NCBI RefSeq assembly: GCF_003261575.2
Contig: NZ_CP036175.1
Coordinates: 3,720,001 to 3,784,000 of the forward strand
Length of the DNA stretch: 64,000 nucleotides
Source of the DNA: Klebsiella huaxiensis
Lineage (GTDB): Bacteria > Pseudomonadota > Gammaproteobacteria > Enterobacterales > Enterobacteriaceae
Reading direction: 5' to 3'
Positions within the stretch are counted from its first letter, which is position 1, and each line of letters starts with the position of its first letter. Of the stretch, positions 8,876 to 17,846 are shown in pieces. Below the pieces are notes generated by a model that worked only from the letters and a program-made list of their open reading frames with translations, had not been told where the DNA came from and did no database searches. Position numbers and translations under genes: made by a program.

Positions 8876-9976
8876 TTACAGGGCTGACGGTGGCTCCAGT
8901 TTTTTTTCTACCGTGCTTTTAAGTTCAGCCGCTGGCAGTCGCGGCTGAGAGCGTTGCCAGCCTGAACCATAGCGGGTGTACTGTGCCGGGACCGGAAGGG
9001 TAACGTTCAAATCGTCTGCAGCGGTTCGTGCCCAGAAGGGATCTTTCAACATATCGCGGCCAACCAGAACGATATCTGCGCGGCCATTCTGCAGTATTTC
9101 TTCTGCCTGACGGCCCGTTTCGATTAGACCTACAGCTCCGGTTTTAATACTCAGTTCCCTGCGCAGCAATTCAGCTGCCGGAACCTGGTAATTGGGATAT
9201 GTGTTTACCGGTACCATCGCAATCCCACCAGTCGAACAGTCAATCAGGTCAATCCCCTGCTCTTTCATCCATTTGCCGTAGATCAGGAAGTCTTCCGGAC
9301 GGTTTCCCCCTTCTACGTAATCGGTTGAAGAGATCCGCAGGAACAATGGACCTTTCCACTCGCTACGCACCACATCGATAACTTCACGCACAATTCGGTA
9401 GCGATTCTCGTGGCTACCACCGTACTCATCAGTGCGCTTGTTCGCCACAGGCGACAGGAACTGATTAAGCAAATAGCCGTGGGCACCGTGGATTTCGATA
9501 ACGTCGAAACCCGCTTCACGCGCACGGCGTGCACCCTGTCTGAATGCCTCTACTACCTCTTTGATCTGCTCAATGCTCATCGCCTGCGGCACGCGGGATT
9601 CCGCTGTAAACGGAATGGCAGACGGCGCGATGGATGGCAGGTCAATACCCAGCTGGCGACCTGCGTGGCCGAGTTGCGCACCTGCTTTCGCACCAAAGCG
9701 GTGAATGGCGTCCGTCACGCGGGACAAACCGTCAACGTGACTGTCATCCCAGATACCGATGTCGCCAGGACCGATTGGGCCATTCGGTAATACAGAGGCC
9801 GTTTCCAGCATGATCAGACCTGCTCCGCCCAGGGCTCGCGCGCCGTAGTGGATAACATGAAAATCATTAACCTTACCGTCGTCAGACGCCGAGTGCATGC
9901 ACATCGGGGACATGGCAATACGGTTACGGAATTCAACGCCGTTGATTGTGATGGGTTCAAAAAGCAAAGCTGACAT
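8876..9976 (-). CDS. NADH:flavin oxidoreductase, Old Yellow Enzyme family (YqjM-like)
   Basis: The 366 residues form a single TIM-barrel flavoenzyme. Diagnostic stretches are FRNRIAMSPMCMHSA with the YqjM-type Cys at the flavin, AQLGHAGRQ, IHGAHGYLLNQFLSP with the substrate-binding His pair, NKRTDEYGGS and the phosphate-binding GRDMLKDPFWA. Members bind FMN and reduce activated C=C bonds of enals, enones, maleimides or nitro-compounds with NAD(P)H. It is divergent from an HxlR regulator, the usual arrangement for electrophile-inducible OYE genes. The intergenic region holds inverted repeats that could be the operator. Confidence 0.9.
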   Translation of the reverse strand: MSALLFEPITINGVEFRNRIAMSPMCMHSASDDGKVNDFHVIHYGARALGGAGLIMLETASVLPNGPIGPGDIGIWDDSHVDGLSRVTDAIHRFGAKAGAQLGHAGRQLGIDLPSIAPSAIPFTAESRVPQAMSIEQIKEVVEAFRQGARRAREAGFDVIEIHGAHGYLLNQFLSPVANKRTDEYGGSHENRYRIVREVIDVVRSEWKGPLFLRISSTDYVEGGNRPEDFLIYGKWMKEQGIDLIDCSTGGIAMVPVNTYPNYQVPAAELLRRELSIKTGAVGLIETGRQAEEILQNGRADIVLVGRDMLKDPFWARTAADDLNVTLPVPAQYTRYGSGWQRSQPRLPAAELKSTVEKKLEPPSAL

Positions 9977-10014
9977 TTCTACTCCAGAAAGTGATTGATA
10001 TTTAGCCCGCTAAA

Positions 10015-10076
10015 AGTACCATACTGAGAAAATTCGTTTATACACTAAAAAAATACACATACTTACCAAAAGGTAA
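10015..10076. promoter_or_regulatory. Putative HxlR operators between divergent OYE and hxlR-type genes
   Basis: Two short dyads lie in the 113-base divergent region: AGTACCATACT at 10015-10025 and TTACC-AAAA-GGTAA at 10063-10076. HxlR/YodB-type dimers bind palindromes with GTA/TAC-type half-sites. The first lies on the OYE side and the second 13 bases before the regulator start, consistent with coupled control. Assignment is by position and symmetry only. Confidence 0.4.
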
Positions 10077-10089
10077 CCATGATGTTTTT

Positions 10090-10488
10090 ATGAAGAAATT
10101 ACGTAACTACGATTCGGCACCAGGCTGTTCAATGGAAGCGGCACTGCATATCATGGGCGGGAAATGGAAAGGGGTGATCCTCTATCATTTATTTAAGGAC
10201 GGTACGCTTCGGTTTAGCGAACTCCAGCGGTTTTTAACCAGCATTAATCAGCGTTTACTGACGAAGCAACTGCGTGAACTTGAAGAAGATGGCCTGATTA
10301 TTCGCCAGGTTTATCCCGTTGTTCCACCAAAGGTTGAATACTCGTTGAGTGACGAAGGGCGGGAGCTGAACAAGCTGGTTCTGGATCTCAGTATATGGGG
10401 CAGAAACTGGCTGGAACGCCGCGGTCTTAAAACCGCGGTTGAAGAAGATATCGAGGAGCTGAAAAAGGTTCTTGGCGATCCGAAGTAA
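10090..10488 (+). CDS. HxlR-family transcriptional regulator
   Basis: The 132 residues match the family (110-140) and are almost entirely one winged helix-turn-helix: MEAALHIMGGKWKGVILYHLF, then RFSELQRFLTSINQRLLTKQLRELEEDGLI. A Cys at residue 11 (APGCSM) occupies the position of the redox or electrophile-sensing Cys of YodB/HypR-type members. A divergent OYE reductase as probable target supports electrophile sensing. It converges with the LysR gene that follows, with only 17 bases between stop codons. Confidence 0.87.
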   Translation: MKKLRNYDSAPGCSMEAALHIMGGKWKGVILYHLFKDGTLRFSELQRFLTSINQRLLTKQLRELEEDGLIIRQVYPVVPPKVEYSLSDEGRELNKLVLDLSIWGRNWLERRGLKTAVEEDIEELKKVLGDPK

Positions 10489-10505
10489 GCCGCCTTCACG
10501 GGTAT

Positions 10506-11390
10506 CTAAGGACCAAAATGGGTGATGCAGAAATCGATAAAACTGCGTAATCGCGGAGTCATTCTTCTGTCCTGGGCATAAAGCACATGGACTGGTCGAC
10601 CGGGTAGTTCATAATCGGGCAGAATCCGCACCAGCCGCCCGGCGGCGATGTCCGCACTCATCAACGGATGCGGTTGCATAATGATTCCCAGTCCTGAGAG
10701 GGCCGCCGCAAGCAGGGCTTCGCTGTTGTCCGTTTTAAACCTGCCGGTTACAGGTACCGAGACTTGTCCGCCAGGGCCTTCAAATTTCCATTCCGTTCGC
10801 ATTGATGTGTGGGTAAAGATCAGGCACTGGTGCCGCGTCAAATCCTGCGGCGCCAAGGGCGTGCCAGCCTCATCGAGATAAGCCGGGGCGGCACAGATAA
10901 CCATCTGATAGGGAGCAAGCGTTCTTGCCAGTAGCTGGCTGTCCGCCAGTTCTCCCGTACGAAATACGGCATCAAAGCGCTCTTCAACCAGATCGACAGT
11001 ACGATTCGACAAACAGAGTTCGAGCGAGACTTCGGGATTTTGTTTGAGATATTCCGGCAGTTTTGAGGCCAGCAGCTGACTGCCAAAGGTAATGGGTGCG
11101 CTGATCCTGAGATTACCACGAGGGATCGCACGGGTTTCAGCAATCACGGCTTCCGCTTCTTCCATTTCAGCCAGAATATTTTTCGCTCTTTCATAAAAGA
11201 GACGGCCGCTGTCCGTCAGGCTCTGGCTCCGAGTCGTACGGTTGATCAGCTGAATGCCAAGATTTTGCTCAAGCATGCGTAACTGCTTACCTGTCAGCTG
11301 GGAGGACTGGTCCAGTTCACCCGCAGCGGCAGAAATGGAGCCTGACTCGACCACCCTAATGAATGTCTGCATGCAGGTTAAACGATCCAT
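10506..11390 (-). CDS. LysR-family regulator, CrgA/AaeR-like subgroup
   Basis: The 294 residues have a helix-turn-helix in SISAAAGELDQSSQLTGKQLRMLEQ and the subgroup hallmarks RTTRSQSLTDSGRLFYERA and GNLRISAPITFG at the start of the effector domain. The dinucleotide Gln-Leu-Thr in the recognition helix replaces the more usual Ala-Val-Ser. It is divergent from the exported alpha/beta hydrolase gene, with about 125 bases between starts, so that hydrolase is its likely target. The inducer is unknown. Confidence 0.85.
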   Translation of the reverse strand: MDRLTCMQTFIRVVESGSISAAAGELDQSSQLTGKQLRMLEQNLGIQLINRTTRSQSLTDSGRLFYERAKNILAEMEEAEAVIAETRAIPRGNLRISAPITFGSQLLASKLPEYLKQNPEVSLELCLSNRTVDLVEERFDAVFRTGELADSQLLARTLAPYQMVICAAPAYLDEAGTPLAPQDLTRHQCLIFTHTSMRTEWKFEGPGGQVSVPVTGRFKTDNSEALLAAALSGLGIIMQPHPLMSADIAAGRLVRILPDYELPGRPVHVLYAQDRRMTPRLRSFIDFCITHFGP

Positions 11391-11518
11391 TTGAAATGAA
11401 ATGTTCCAGGTGATGGTTATTTACGTAAATTTATCGCATTACGTTTTCAATGTACATTGCCCGTCAACCTGGCTCGCTTAACCGTTAGCATCCAATCATT
11501 AACAAAGGTGTTCCTGAC

Positions 11519-12286
11519 ATGAAAAATCTCTCTCTTTCCTTACTAATGGCGGCTTCCATGAGCTGTTCAGCGCTGGAATCTACAGCTGATGTTAAAGCTG
11601 TGAAACCTACGGTTGTGCTTGTGCATGGCGCATTTTCAGATGGTTCAACCTGGAATAAGGTCATTCCTTTGCTTGAGGCTAAAGGGCTGAATGTCGTTGC
11701 CGTACAAAACCCACTCACCTCCTTTGCTGAAGATACCGACACAACACGTCGCGCACTGGCACGAGTAAAAGGTCCTGTTGTGCTGGTCGGCCATTCCTAT
11801 GGTGGAGCAGTCATTACAGAGGCAGGCGCAAAAAATGAGAACGTCAAAGCACTGGTTTATGTTGCCGCTTTTGCGCCATCGGCCGGAGAGTCTGTCGGTG
11901 ATTTAACAAAAGATTATCCTACGCCATCAGGTTTCAGCCATATTGATGCCGATGATGCGGGTTATCTGAAGCTCACTTCTGAAGGCGTCTCCAGGCACCT
12001 GGCGCAGGATGTTACTGCAGAACAGGCGAGACTGATCTATGCCACTCAGGGCCCAACTAACGGCGCAGTATTTGGCGAAAAAGTGAATGACGCGGCATGG
12101 GAAAATAAACCTTCCTGGTATATTGTCAGCGAACAGGATCACATGCTCGACACTGACTTACAGAAAGCGATGGCGAAGAAAATCCACGCGACGGTGACTA
12201 CCCTAAACGCCAGTCATGCCCCACATATTTCTCAGCCAGATGCCGTGGCAAGTGTAATTCTTCATGCGGTCAGCGCCGTAAAATAA
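11519..12286 (+). CDS. Exported alpha/beta-fold hydrolase
   Basis: The 255 residues start with a signal-peptide-like stretch (MKNLSLSLLMAASMSCSA) containing a Cys, so secretion or lipidation is possible. The fold follows: oxyanion region LVHGAFSDGSTW, nucleophile elbow GHSYGG (Ser near residue 97), an acid in EQDHML and catalytic His in NASHAPHIS. It resembles small esterases of the salicylate-esterase-like/EstC type. An A/T-rich ribosome site (AAAGGTG) precedes the start. It stands alone between the divergent LysR and a terminator. Natural substrate unknown. Confidence 0.85.
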   Translation: MKNLSLSLLMAASMSCSALESTADVKAVKPTVVLVHGAFSDGSTWNKVIPLLEAKGLNVVAVQNPLTSFAEDTDTTRRALARVKGPVVLVGHSYGGAVITEAGAKNENVKALVYVAAFAPSAGESVGDLTKDYPTPSGFSHIDADDAGYLKLTSEGVSRHLAQDVTAEQARLIYATQGPTNGAVFGEKVNDAAWENKPSWYIVSEQDHMLDTDLQKAMAKKIHATVTTLNASHAPHISQPDAVASVILHAVSAVK

Positions 12287-12322
12287 ACAATGCCGTGGTT
12301 GATAATTAATCATCACACGAAT

Positions 12323-12354
12323 AAAGAGGGAACAGTAAACACTGCTCCCTCTTT
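12323..12354 (+). terminator. Rho-independent terminator after the hydrolase
   Basis: A 14-bp stem with one mismatch (AAAGAGGGAACAGT with ACTGCTCCCTCTTT, 4-base loop) lies 37 bases after the stop codon. It is followed by ATTCTG, and the stem's own T-run serves as tail. It could work in both directions. Confidence 0.8.
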
Positions 12355-12363
12355 ATTCTGTAA

Positions 12364-12466
12364 GGTAAAGGCTTCGGCTGGATATTTATTCTGAATATTG
12401 TGCTAACCCTGCTGGGCTACATCCCCCGGCCTGATTCATACTTTCTGGGTGCAAACACGCAATTAA
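12364..12466 (+). pseudogene. YqaE/Pmp3-family membrane peptide remnant
   Basis: The frame encodes GKGFGWIFILNIVLTLLGYIP and, after a one-base shift at the C-run 12423-12427, GLIHTFWVQTRN. Together they are the second half of a Pmp3/YqaE small membrane protein. The first transmembrane helix is missing and no start is visible. It is a fragment only. The remaining 130 bases to the next gene show nothing clear. Confidence 0.5.
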
Positions 12467-12593
12467 TCCACGATCCTGTACGGCGCCGCAGCGCCGTTTT
12501 TATTTGTTTGGTGATACCGGGTCTGTCCGTGGTTTATATTCATGGCACAGGGGATTCCATCATGCCAGCGACTTTATGGATAAACATAAATAC

Positions 12594-12902
12594 CTAGTAA
12601 GTTTTGGCCAAAAGATAATTTTCAATAGCCTGGTGACCCGCTAACCCGGAGTATAAATCGAGCAATCGTTTAAATAGAATTTCATTATATTCTCGTCGCG
12701 CAGCTGGGTCTGATGAAATCATTAAGTTGACAACCGCAATCACATCGTCCAACTCCTTTCTGTAAACATATGGCACAATAATATCATTAATCTCTTCACG
12801 CATGGCGCTATAATCAAAGTCATTATTTTTTAAACTACTGTTTAACCATATCGCAAAGATCAATGAATCCAGTTTTTCTTTCGCTTGTCGATACTCTCTC
12901 AT
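12594..12902 (-). CDS. Small hypothetical protein, last gene of the fimbrial locus
   Basis: The ATG at 12902 has an excellent ribosome site (GGTGGAGG, five bases ahead), so it is preferred to the upstream TTG. The 102-residue product is predicted largely helical and hydrophilic, with no signal peptide and no motif I recognise. Its start lies inside the 3' end of the upstream LuxR-type gene (68-base overlap, different frame), which implies translational coupling and a shared role, perhaps in fimbrial regulation. Function unknown. Confidence 0.6.
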   Translation of the reverse strand: MREYRQAKEKLDSLIFAIWLNSSLKNNDFDYSAMREEINDIIVPYVYRKELDDVIAVVNLMISSDPAARREYNEILFKRLLDLYSGLAGHQAIENYLLAKTY

Positions 12903-13536
12903 CAAGACCTCCACCGGTGTGGCACAAAACAAAACACCTTATTTTACTTTCCAGTTCAATATTGTTTTTAATGCTAAACTTATTCAGAAGCTTACTTCTG
13001 TCATAATAAATCCTCTTAATATCTTTGTTATAAGCGCTGGCTATATCTTTTAGCTTCACTCCCGCCAGGATAAAAGAAATTAACAACGCTTCTTTTTTAG
13101 ATATTTTGACAAACCTTGATGCTGACGCATAAATGATATCGACCGCAGATACCGGTATTCGCCTTTGCATCAACACTGAGCATACGCCTGAAAATCCCAC
13201 ATTCAATTTAGCCCCAAGGATTTCAAGATAAGACGCCTCCAAATCATTGAATCTGTACCCTCCGTTTGAATATACAACTACGCTAATAAGTGGGAAGTGT
13301 ATTTTTATATATAGCGCTGACTGAAGGACTTCGATATTGCTCCATGGATAATCGATGATGAGACATTTTAGACAATACTTATCTGATACAGACATAGCTT
13401 TACTGACGATATTTTTAGGATGCTCAAAGGAACAATATAGGATTTTTTCGATACATTCTACTCTGCACCTCTCCCTTGAAAAATAGCTACTAAAACCCAA
13501 ATCAAAATATCCAGATCCAGAAACAACTAATAACAT
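12835..13536 (-). CDS. LuxR/FimW-like transcriptional regulator downstream of fimbrial genes
   Basis: The 233 residues have a receiver-like amino half without the phosphoacceptor set, and a C-terminal LuxR-type helix-turn-helix (SKKEALLISFILAGVKLKDI, then DIKRIYYDRSKLLNKF). The opening SGYFDLGFSSYFS is shared with the second regulator at 18903 (NSYYFNFALSSYFS), so the two are paralogs. This pattern, and a place beside a chaperone-usher operon, recalls FimW/FimY of Salmonella. The gene is very AT-rich. It probably tunes expression of the fimbrial operon that ends just upstream of it. Confidence 0.75.
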   Translation of the reverse strand: MLLVVSGSGYFDLGFSSYFSRERCRVECIEKILYCSFEHPKNIVSKAMSVSDKYCLKCLIIDYPWSNIEVLQSALYIKIHFPLISVVVYSNGGYRFNDLEASYLEILGAKLNVGFSGVCSVLMQRRIPVSAVDIIYASASRFVKISKKEALLISFILAGVKLKDIASAYNKDIKRIYYDRSKLLNKFSIKNNIELESKIRCFVLCHTGGGLDERVSTSERKTGFIDLCDMVKQ

Positions 13537-13647
13537 TGCTTACTCTCCATACAATATCGCAACACATGACCTCAAGTGCATTTCAATGGTAATTACTTAT
13601 CCTATGTTGACTGTGTAAGCGACAGATTCTCCTCTTACCCCACGAAT

Positions 13648-14667
13648 TTAATTATAGGTAACCACAAATGTCGCACTGGCATTAGCCTGGCCGGCGGTAA
13701 CCGTCGATTCAGTCTGAATGTATCTTGCCTGATACTGGAAACTGTAGGTCGACTCACTTCCTTTAGTTCCCGACCAGATTGTCGCAGGTTCATTCAACGC
13801 TATCGGGACGCCACTCTTTAATATCTGAACGCCAACTCCAGTCGCGGCAATGTCATCACCAATATCATCGAGTTTTATAATCCCGTTTACCGCATTACTG
13901 CCATCAGTCGTCGCATTAAATTGCATAAAGATGTTACCGACATTCTCGCAGGTTGTAAGGTCTATATTGAACGGTACTATATTTGTGGTACTCCCAGCCC
14001 CCATAAATACGGCCTTATTGTGTCTACCCAGATTGACTTTAATATCAGCATTACTGATTTTGCAAGTTGGAGATTTCACCGTAATGCACAATCCATTCAC
14101 ACTAAACCTTAAAGCATTGGCACCCTCAAGAAAAATATCACCGAGATAATCATTCAGGCAATATTGGCCTGGAGGTGGTAAACCGTTGGCATCAGGGATT
14201 CGCCAAAAATAAATTGTTGGCTTTTTGCTTTCTGAATTAAAATACTTTGCACCAGAAAATGGATGTGCTGCCGGATAAGGCATAAAAAGTGAATCGAAAT
14301 CAATACCATCCTGCTCACCCATTTGAAAACTATAACCAATTCCAGGCAGACGATCGATACTATAAACATATCCAGGCTTGCTTTGATAAGCCGGTCCAAT
14401 GGGAGCACCACCAATACTTTTGTAGCCACTCGGTTCAGAACCACTACAATTGATATTCCAGCCTGCATTATTAGTCAGAGTCATTCCACCATATGTGAAC
14501 AATAAGTCCCCAGTCTGACGATTAAGAACATCCACCGTAAAATCTTTATTACCCATATTGACACTATATTCAATTGTTTTGCCACTGGTCATTACGCATG
14601 CAAGTACTGCGGGGCTATACCCTAGATACAGGAAAACAGATAACCCCAGAATCGTTTCTCTCTTCAT
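13648..14667 (-). CDS. Two-domain fimbrial tip adhesin
   Basis: The 339 residues have a signal peptide (cleavage near VLACV), an N-terminal lectin-like region up to about residue 195, and a C-terminal pilin domain. That domain starts at SPTCKISNADIKVNLG, contains the paired Cys typical of pilins, and ends in the donor-strand-type ASATFVVTYN. Length and layout match MrkD/FimH-type adhesins. As the last structural gene after the usher it is expected at the fibre tip and to define receptor binding. The ligand cannot be inferred. Confidence 0.82.
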   Translation of the reverse strand: MKRETILGLSVFLYLGYSPAVLACVMTSGKTIEYSVNMGNKDFTVDVLNRQTGDLLFTYGGMTLTNNAGWNINCSGSEPSGYKSIGGAPIGPAYQSKPGYVYSIDRLPGIGYSFQMGEQDGIDFDSLFMPYPAAHPFSGAKYFNSESKKPTIYFWRIPDANGLPPPGQYCLNDYLGDIFLEGANALRFSVNGLCITVKSPTCKISNADIKVNLGRHNKAVFMGAGSTTNIVPFNIDLTTCENVGNIFMQFNATTDGSNAVNGIIKLDDIGDDIAATGVGVQILKSGVPIALNEPATIWSGTKGSESTYSFQYQARYIQTESTVTAGQANASATFVVTYN

Positions 14668-14687
14668 TTATTGTCTTCCTTAAGTAT

Positions 14688-17081
14688 TTATTTGCAAACG
14701 TGACGACTGGTTTCTTGATTTACGGAATATGAAAGCTGGCAACGCTGATGGCTCTTTTTTCCCCACACCACATGTAAAGCGCCACTGCTGTCTGGGACTC
14801 TGGCATATAACATTCCCCCTTGTCCCACGACTCCGATTGCCATGTCATTGCTGTCATAGACCTCAGCCCCCAATGGCGGCGCATTACCATCACTGAGGGT
14901 TACACTGGCAAACCATGGGTAGCCAGTACGGGTCGCAAATTTTACCTTCACGGCCGCACCGGAGTCAGGAACGACGACCGTGCTGCTTGAGACAATCTCA
15001 ACTTGATCGCTAATTCCTTGTGGATCGAGATCCAGCCAGTTTTCTGTAAACGGGTTCAGATAAGGGACAATGGTGTAACCACGATTATCCACTGGACGTC
15101 CAATACGATTCGCCACCGTCGCACCGGAAGCCCAGGGGGCCTGTACAATGGCGAATGTTTCACCAATATCAGGTGTTGCAATCACCCCTCCTTCATGTGC
15201 AACTAACGCACCGGAAGTCCCGAGGGAATACTGTTGCTGATTCTTGCCAGTGCTGGCACTCGCATTCAGATAGGCATAATTCGTTCTGTAACTACCGTTT
15301 GCCCCAATTGAATTCTCATGGCCCCCTTCCTTTGGCATATCGTAACTGGTCGTCAAACCATAGCTAAGTTCGTTCTTTTCACCTTGGCTCCCGGTGTAAG
15401 TAGCTTGTAACTGGTTGCCGTTATTCTTGTCGTAATTTAAACGAGTATGAATATTGTCATTACCGCCAATAGGTATAGAAAAAGAAATGCCAACTATTTG
15501 GTTATTTTTATAGTTAGCATCCTGACTTTTCTGTGCATAGATATAGTAGCCCAGGCGTTTAAAATTGTTCGAATAGCCTAGCTGATAGGAGCGATATGTA
15601 CCGTGCTTCCAGTTTTCACTCCATATTCCATAAAATGACAAGCTACCACCACCAATTTGTTGCGACAGGTTGGCTGTGTACCTTGTCATTTCGCGGTAAG
15701 TATAGTTGTCACGATCGTTAGCCGATGCCGCATCACGAATTGAAATATACCTTGCATCGTTACTGTGACTCATCGATAAGGAAACTCTGGTATCACTGGT
15801 AAATGATTTTGTTGCCGAAATGCGCCAGCGATAGCCATCCTTCCAGTCATCTTCAACCGTTTTCCAGGAAGAACGCGTAACATCAACTGCCAGTGCTCCC
15901 CAGTAAGTATTTAATGCACTACCGACAAGAGTGGAGTAATACCCCTCGGTTCCGTTTGCCCCCATATAGCCGCTAATATAGTCATTAAAACCATACTGCA
16001 GCGTTAATTCTCCGAATCCCGGACGCTCTGAGATATCACTGTCATCCAGATATCCCATCGACAAATCATAATACAGCGCTTCCTTACGAACCAGACCAGG
16101 TATGGAAGCATAAGGCACAGTAAACGTATCCTGGCTGCCATCGGCCTCATTAATCGTCACATTCAGATCGCCACCTGAATTCGTTGGATAGAGGTCAGCA
16201 AAGGCAAATTTACCTGGCGGAACGGTGGCCTCATAGAGTAATGAACCATTTTGAGTGACAGTGACGCGCGCGTTTGTCCGGGCGATTCCCGTTACCGTGG
16301 GTGCAAAACCACGTCGTGACCCAGGCAGCATCCGTTTATCAGTCGCAACCCTGGCGCCAACGAAACTGACGCTGTCGAAGAAGGTTCCATCTGTCCATCC
16401 CTGCCCGAGCCTAAGGGTTGAGCTCAAATCGAAAAGACTTTTCTCGGCGTATGTCGAAATATTATCCCAATGAGCATCGCTGTCGTTTGCCTGATAACTA
16501 GACTGATGGTAAAAGCGCCAGCCGTAAGCACGAAAACTACCATCAAGCCCAACATAACTGTAATTATTACTTTCGCCATGATTAATGCTCTGATAGCTGT
16601 TCGCCTGATAACGTAACACGGCTGCTGGTACACCAACATCGATACTCTCCGGATTAACCTCGCCTCGATACTTTGGTTGTTGTAACTCCTGAGGGACGGT
16701 TAAATTTAACGCATTCTCCCCGACATCATAACTCCATGAAATGCCCACATTGAGTTGCGATAAATGGATACATAAAGCCTTTTCTGGCCACGTTTTATCT
16801 TTGAGTCTCATCATTCGAAATAGTGTTGGTGTTACACAGAGCTCAATTTTCTCTCCCACTTTCTGTAGTTCGAATTCAACTTCGCTCGCATACGAACCAT
16901 TTATGTAAAGTTTACTGCGATAATTCCCGATATTCATCGGGTTACCATACTTAAATTTCTGGAGATCTATATGTGTCGCATTATGCAAATGTGCACTATT
17001 GAAATTAAACGCCTCTTCTGACCATGCGACACTCCATGGTATTATCACTATTAATCCAACATTGATCTCCCTTAGTTTCAT
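14688..17081 (-). CDS. Fimbrial outer-membrane usher protein
   Basis: The 797 residues are slightly short for FimD-type ushers (830-880). Visible parts are the signal peptide (ending ...SVAWSEEA), an N-terminal chaperone-binding domain with FNSAHLH and the FKYGNPMNIGNYRSKLYING motif, a 24-strand barrel region with the plug boundary YDLSMGYL/RPGFGELTLQYGFNDYISGYMG, and a C-terminal domain ending RCQLSYSVNQE with a final Cys. It forms the assembly pore for subunits delivered by the chaperone encoded 11 bases upstream. No frame damage is visible. Confidence 0.9.
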   Translation of the reverse strand: MKLREINVGLIVIIPWSVAWSEEAFNFNSAHLHNATHIDLQKFKYGNPMNIGNYRSKLYINGSYASEVEFELQKVGEKIELCVTPTLFRMMRLKDKTWPEKALCIHLSQLNVGISWSYDVGENALNLTVPQELQQPKYRGEVNPESIDVGVPAAVLRYQANSYQSINHGESNNYSYVGLDGSFRAYGWRFYHQSSYQANDSDAHWDNISTYAEKSLFDLSSTLRLGQGWTDGTFFDSVSFVGARVATDKRMLPGSRRGFAPTVTGIARTNARVTVTQNGSLLYEATVPPGKFAFADLYPTNSGGDLNVTINEADGSQDTFTVPYASIPGLVRKEALYYDLSMGYLDDSDISERPGFGELTLQYGFNDYISGYMGANGTEGYYSTLVGSALNTYWGALAVDVTRSSWKTVEDDWKDGYRWRISATKSFTSDTRVSLSMSHSNDARYISIRDAASANDRDNYTYREMTRYTANLSQQIGGGSLSFYGIWSENWKHGTYRSYQLGYSNNFKRLGYYIYAQKSQDANYKNNQIVGISFSIPIGGNDNIHTRLNYDKNNGNQLQATYTGSQGEKNELSYGLTTSYDMPKEGGHENSIGANGSYRTNYAYLNASASTGKNQQQYSLGTSGALVAHEGGVIATPDIGETFAIVQAPWASGATVANRIGRPVDNRGYTIVPYLNPFTENWLDLDPQGISDQVEIVSSSTVVVPDSGAAVKVKFATRTGYPWFASVTLSDGNAPPLGAEVYDSNDMAIGVVGQGGMLYARVPDSSGALHVVWGKKSHQRCQLSYSVNQETSRHVCK

Positions 17082-17092
17082 AATAACTTCCT

Positions 17093-17788
17093 TTACTGAG
17101 GATAATTATGAGTCACAACAGCACCATAATCATTGATGGTTGTGAAACTGAACTTGCTTGGCATTGTTTTAAGTGTACGCTCTTTGCTATTTATGCTCAT
17201 CGTTGAAAATGGCGCCACCATACCCGCAGATTGTTTATTCCCATTAATGGTGATGCTATCAATAGTGACGTGCCATGGAGATGGGTTATTCACAGAGAGT
17301 GTGTTATTTTCCTTGTGAAATCTCCAGATTAGCGATTTGGCAGCCTCGCTGACATTTCCCTTTAATGTTATCGGACGATAAAACAATTTAATGCGGGAAC
17401 GAATCGATAACTGTAGATAGTTGCCATCTTGACTATTTTTAGGTTCTGGAGGTATATCCAACATGTTAAACCAGTATAATGACTCACGATCTTGTGGAAG
17501 AGCTGTACCGCTATAAATCAAACGATAGGACTGTCCCTTTCCTGGTTCAACGCGAATTATTGGCGGCAGAACCACAAAAGGAGCCAGATCTTTTCCTGTA
17601 TTATTTTGTATCGTACCACCATCAACCCATACTTGCGTCAGTGACGGCATATCTCCTGAATTAGTAACCCTGATTGATACCTCTTTCCGGTCAGATGGAA
17701 AGATAACTCTGGTCCCATCAATAACAACACTTGCATTCGTGAAAGGTATACATACGGATATAAGAAACGTAAAAACATAACGAGTCAT
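17093..17788 (-). CDS. Periplasmic fimbrial chaperone (PapD/FimC family)
   Basis: The 231 residues have a signal peptide ending near TNAS, then two immunoglobulin-like domains. The first shows GTRVIFPSDRKEVSIRVTNSGDMPSLTQVWVD, PFVVLPPIIRVEPGKGQSYRLIY, and the family signature ESLYWFNMLDIPP near residue 120. The Lys that anchors the subunit carboxylate is in SRIKLFYRP. It lies between the major subunit and usher genes in the standard chaperone-usher order and escorts subunits to the usher. Confidence 0.92.
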   Translation of the reverse strand: MTRYVFTFLISVCIPFTNASVVIDGTRVIFPSDRKEVSIRVTNSGDMPSLTQVWVDGGTIQNNTGKDLAPFVVLPPIIRVEPGKGQSYRLIYSGTALPQDRESLYWFNMLDIPPEPKNSQDGNYLQLSIRSRIKLFYRPITLKGNVSEAAKSLIWRFHKENNTLSVNNPSPWHVTIDSITINGNKQSAGMVAPFSTMSINSKERTLKTMPSKFSFTTINDYGAVVTHNYPQ

Positions 17789-17846
17789 ATTTCAACACCT
17801 CCCTGTTCTCAGGACAGGCAGCCCCTAACGGAGCTGCCTTAACGTG

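Noticed and set aside
8691..8948. Plus-strand frame between the IS remnant and the OYE gene
   Set aside because: It runs into the 3' end of the OYE gene on the other strand and has no coding character.
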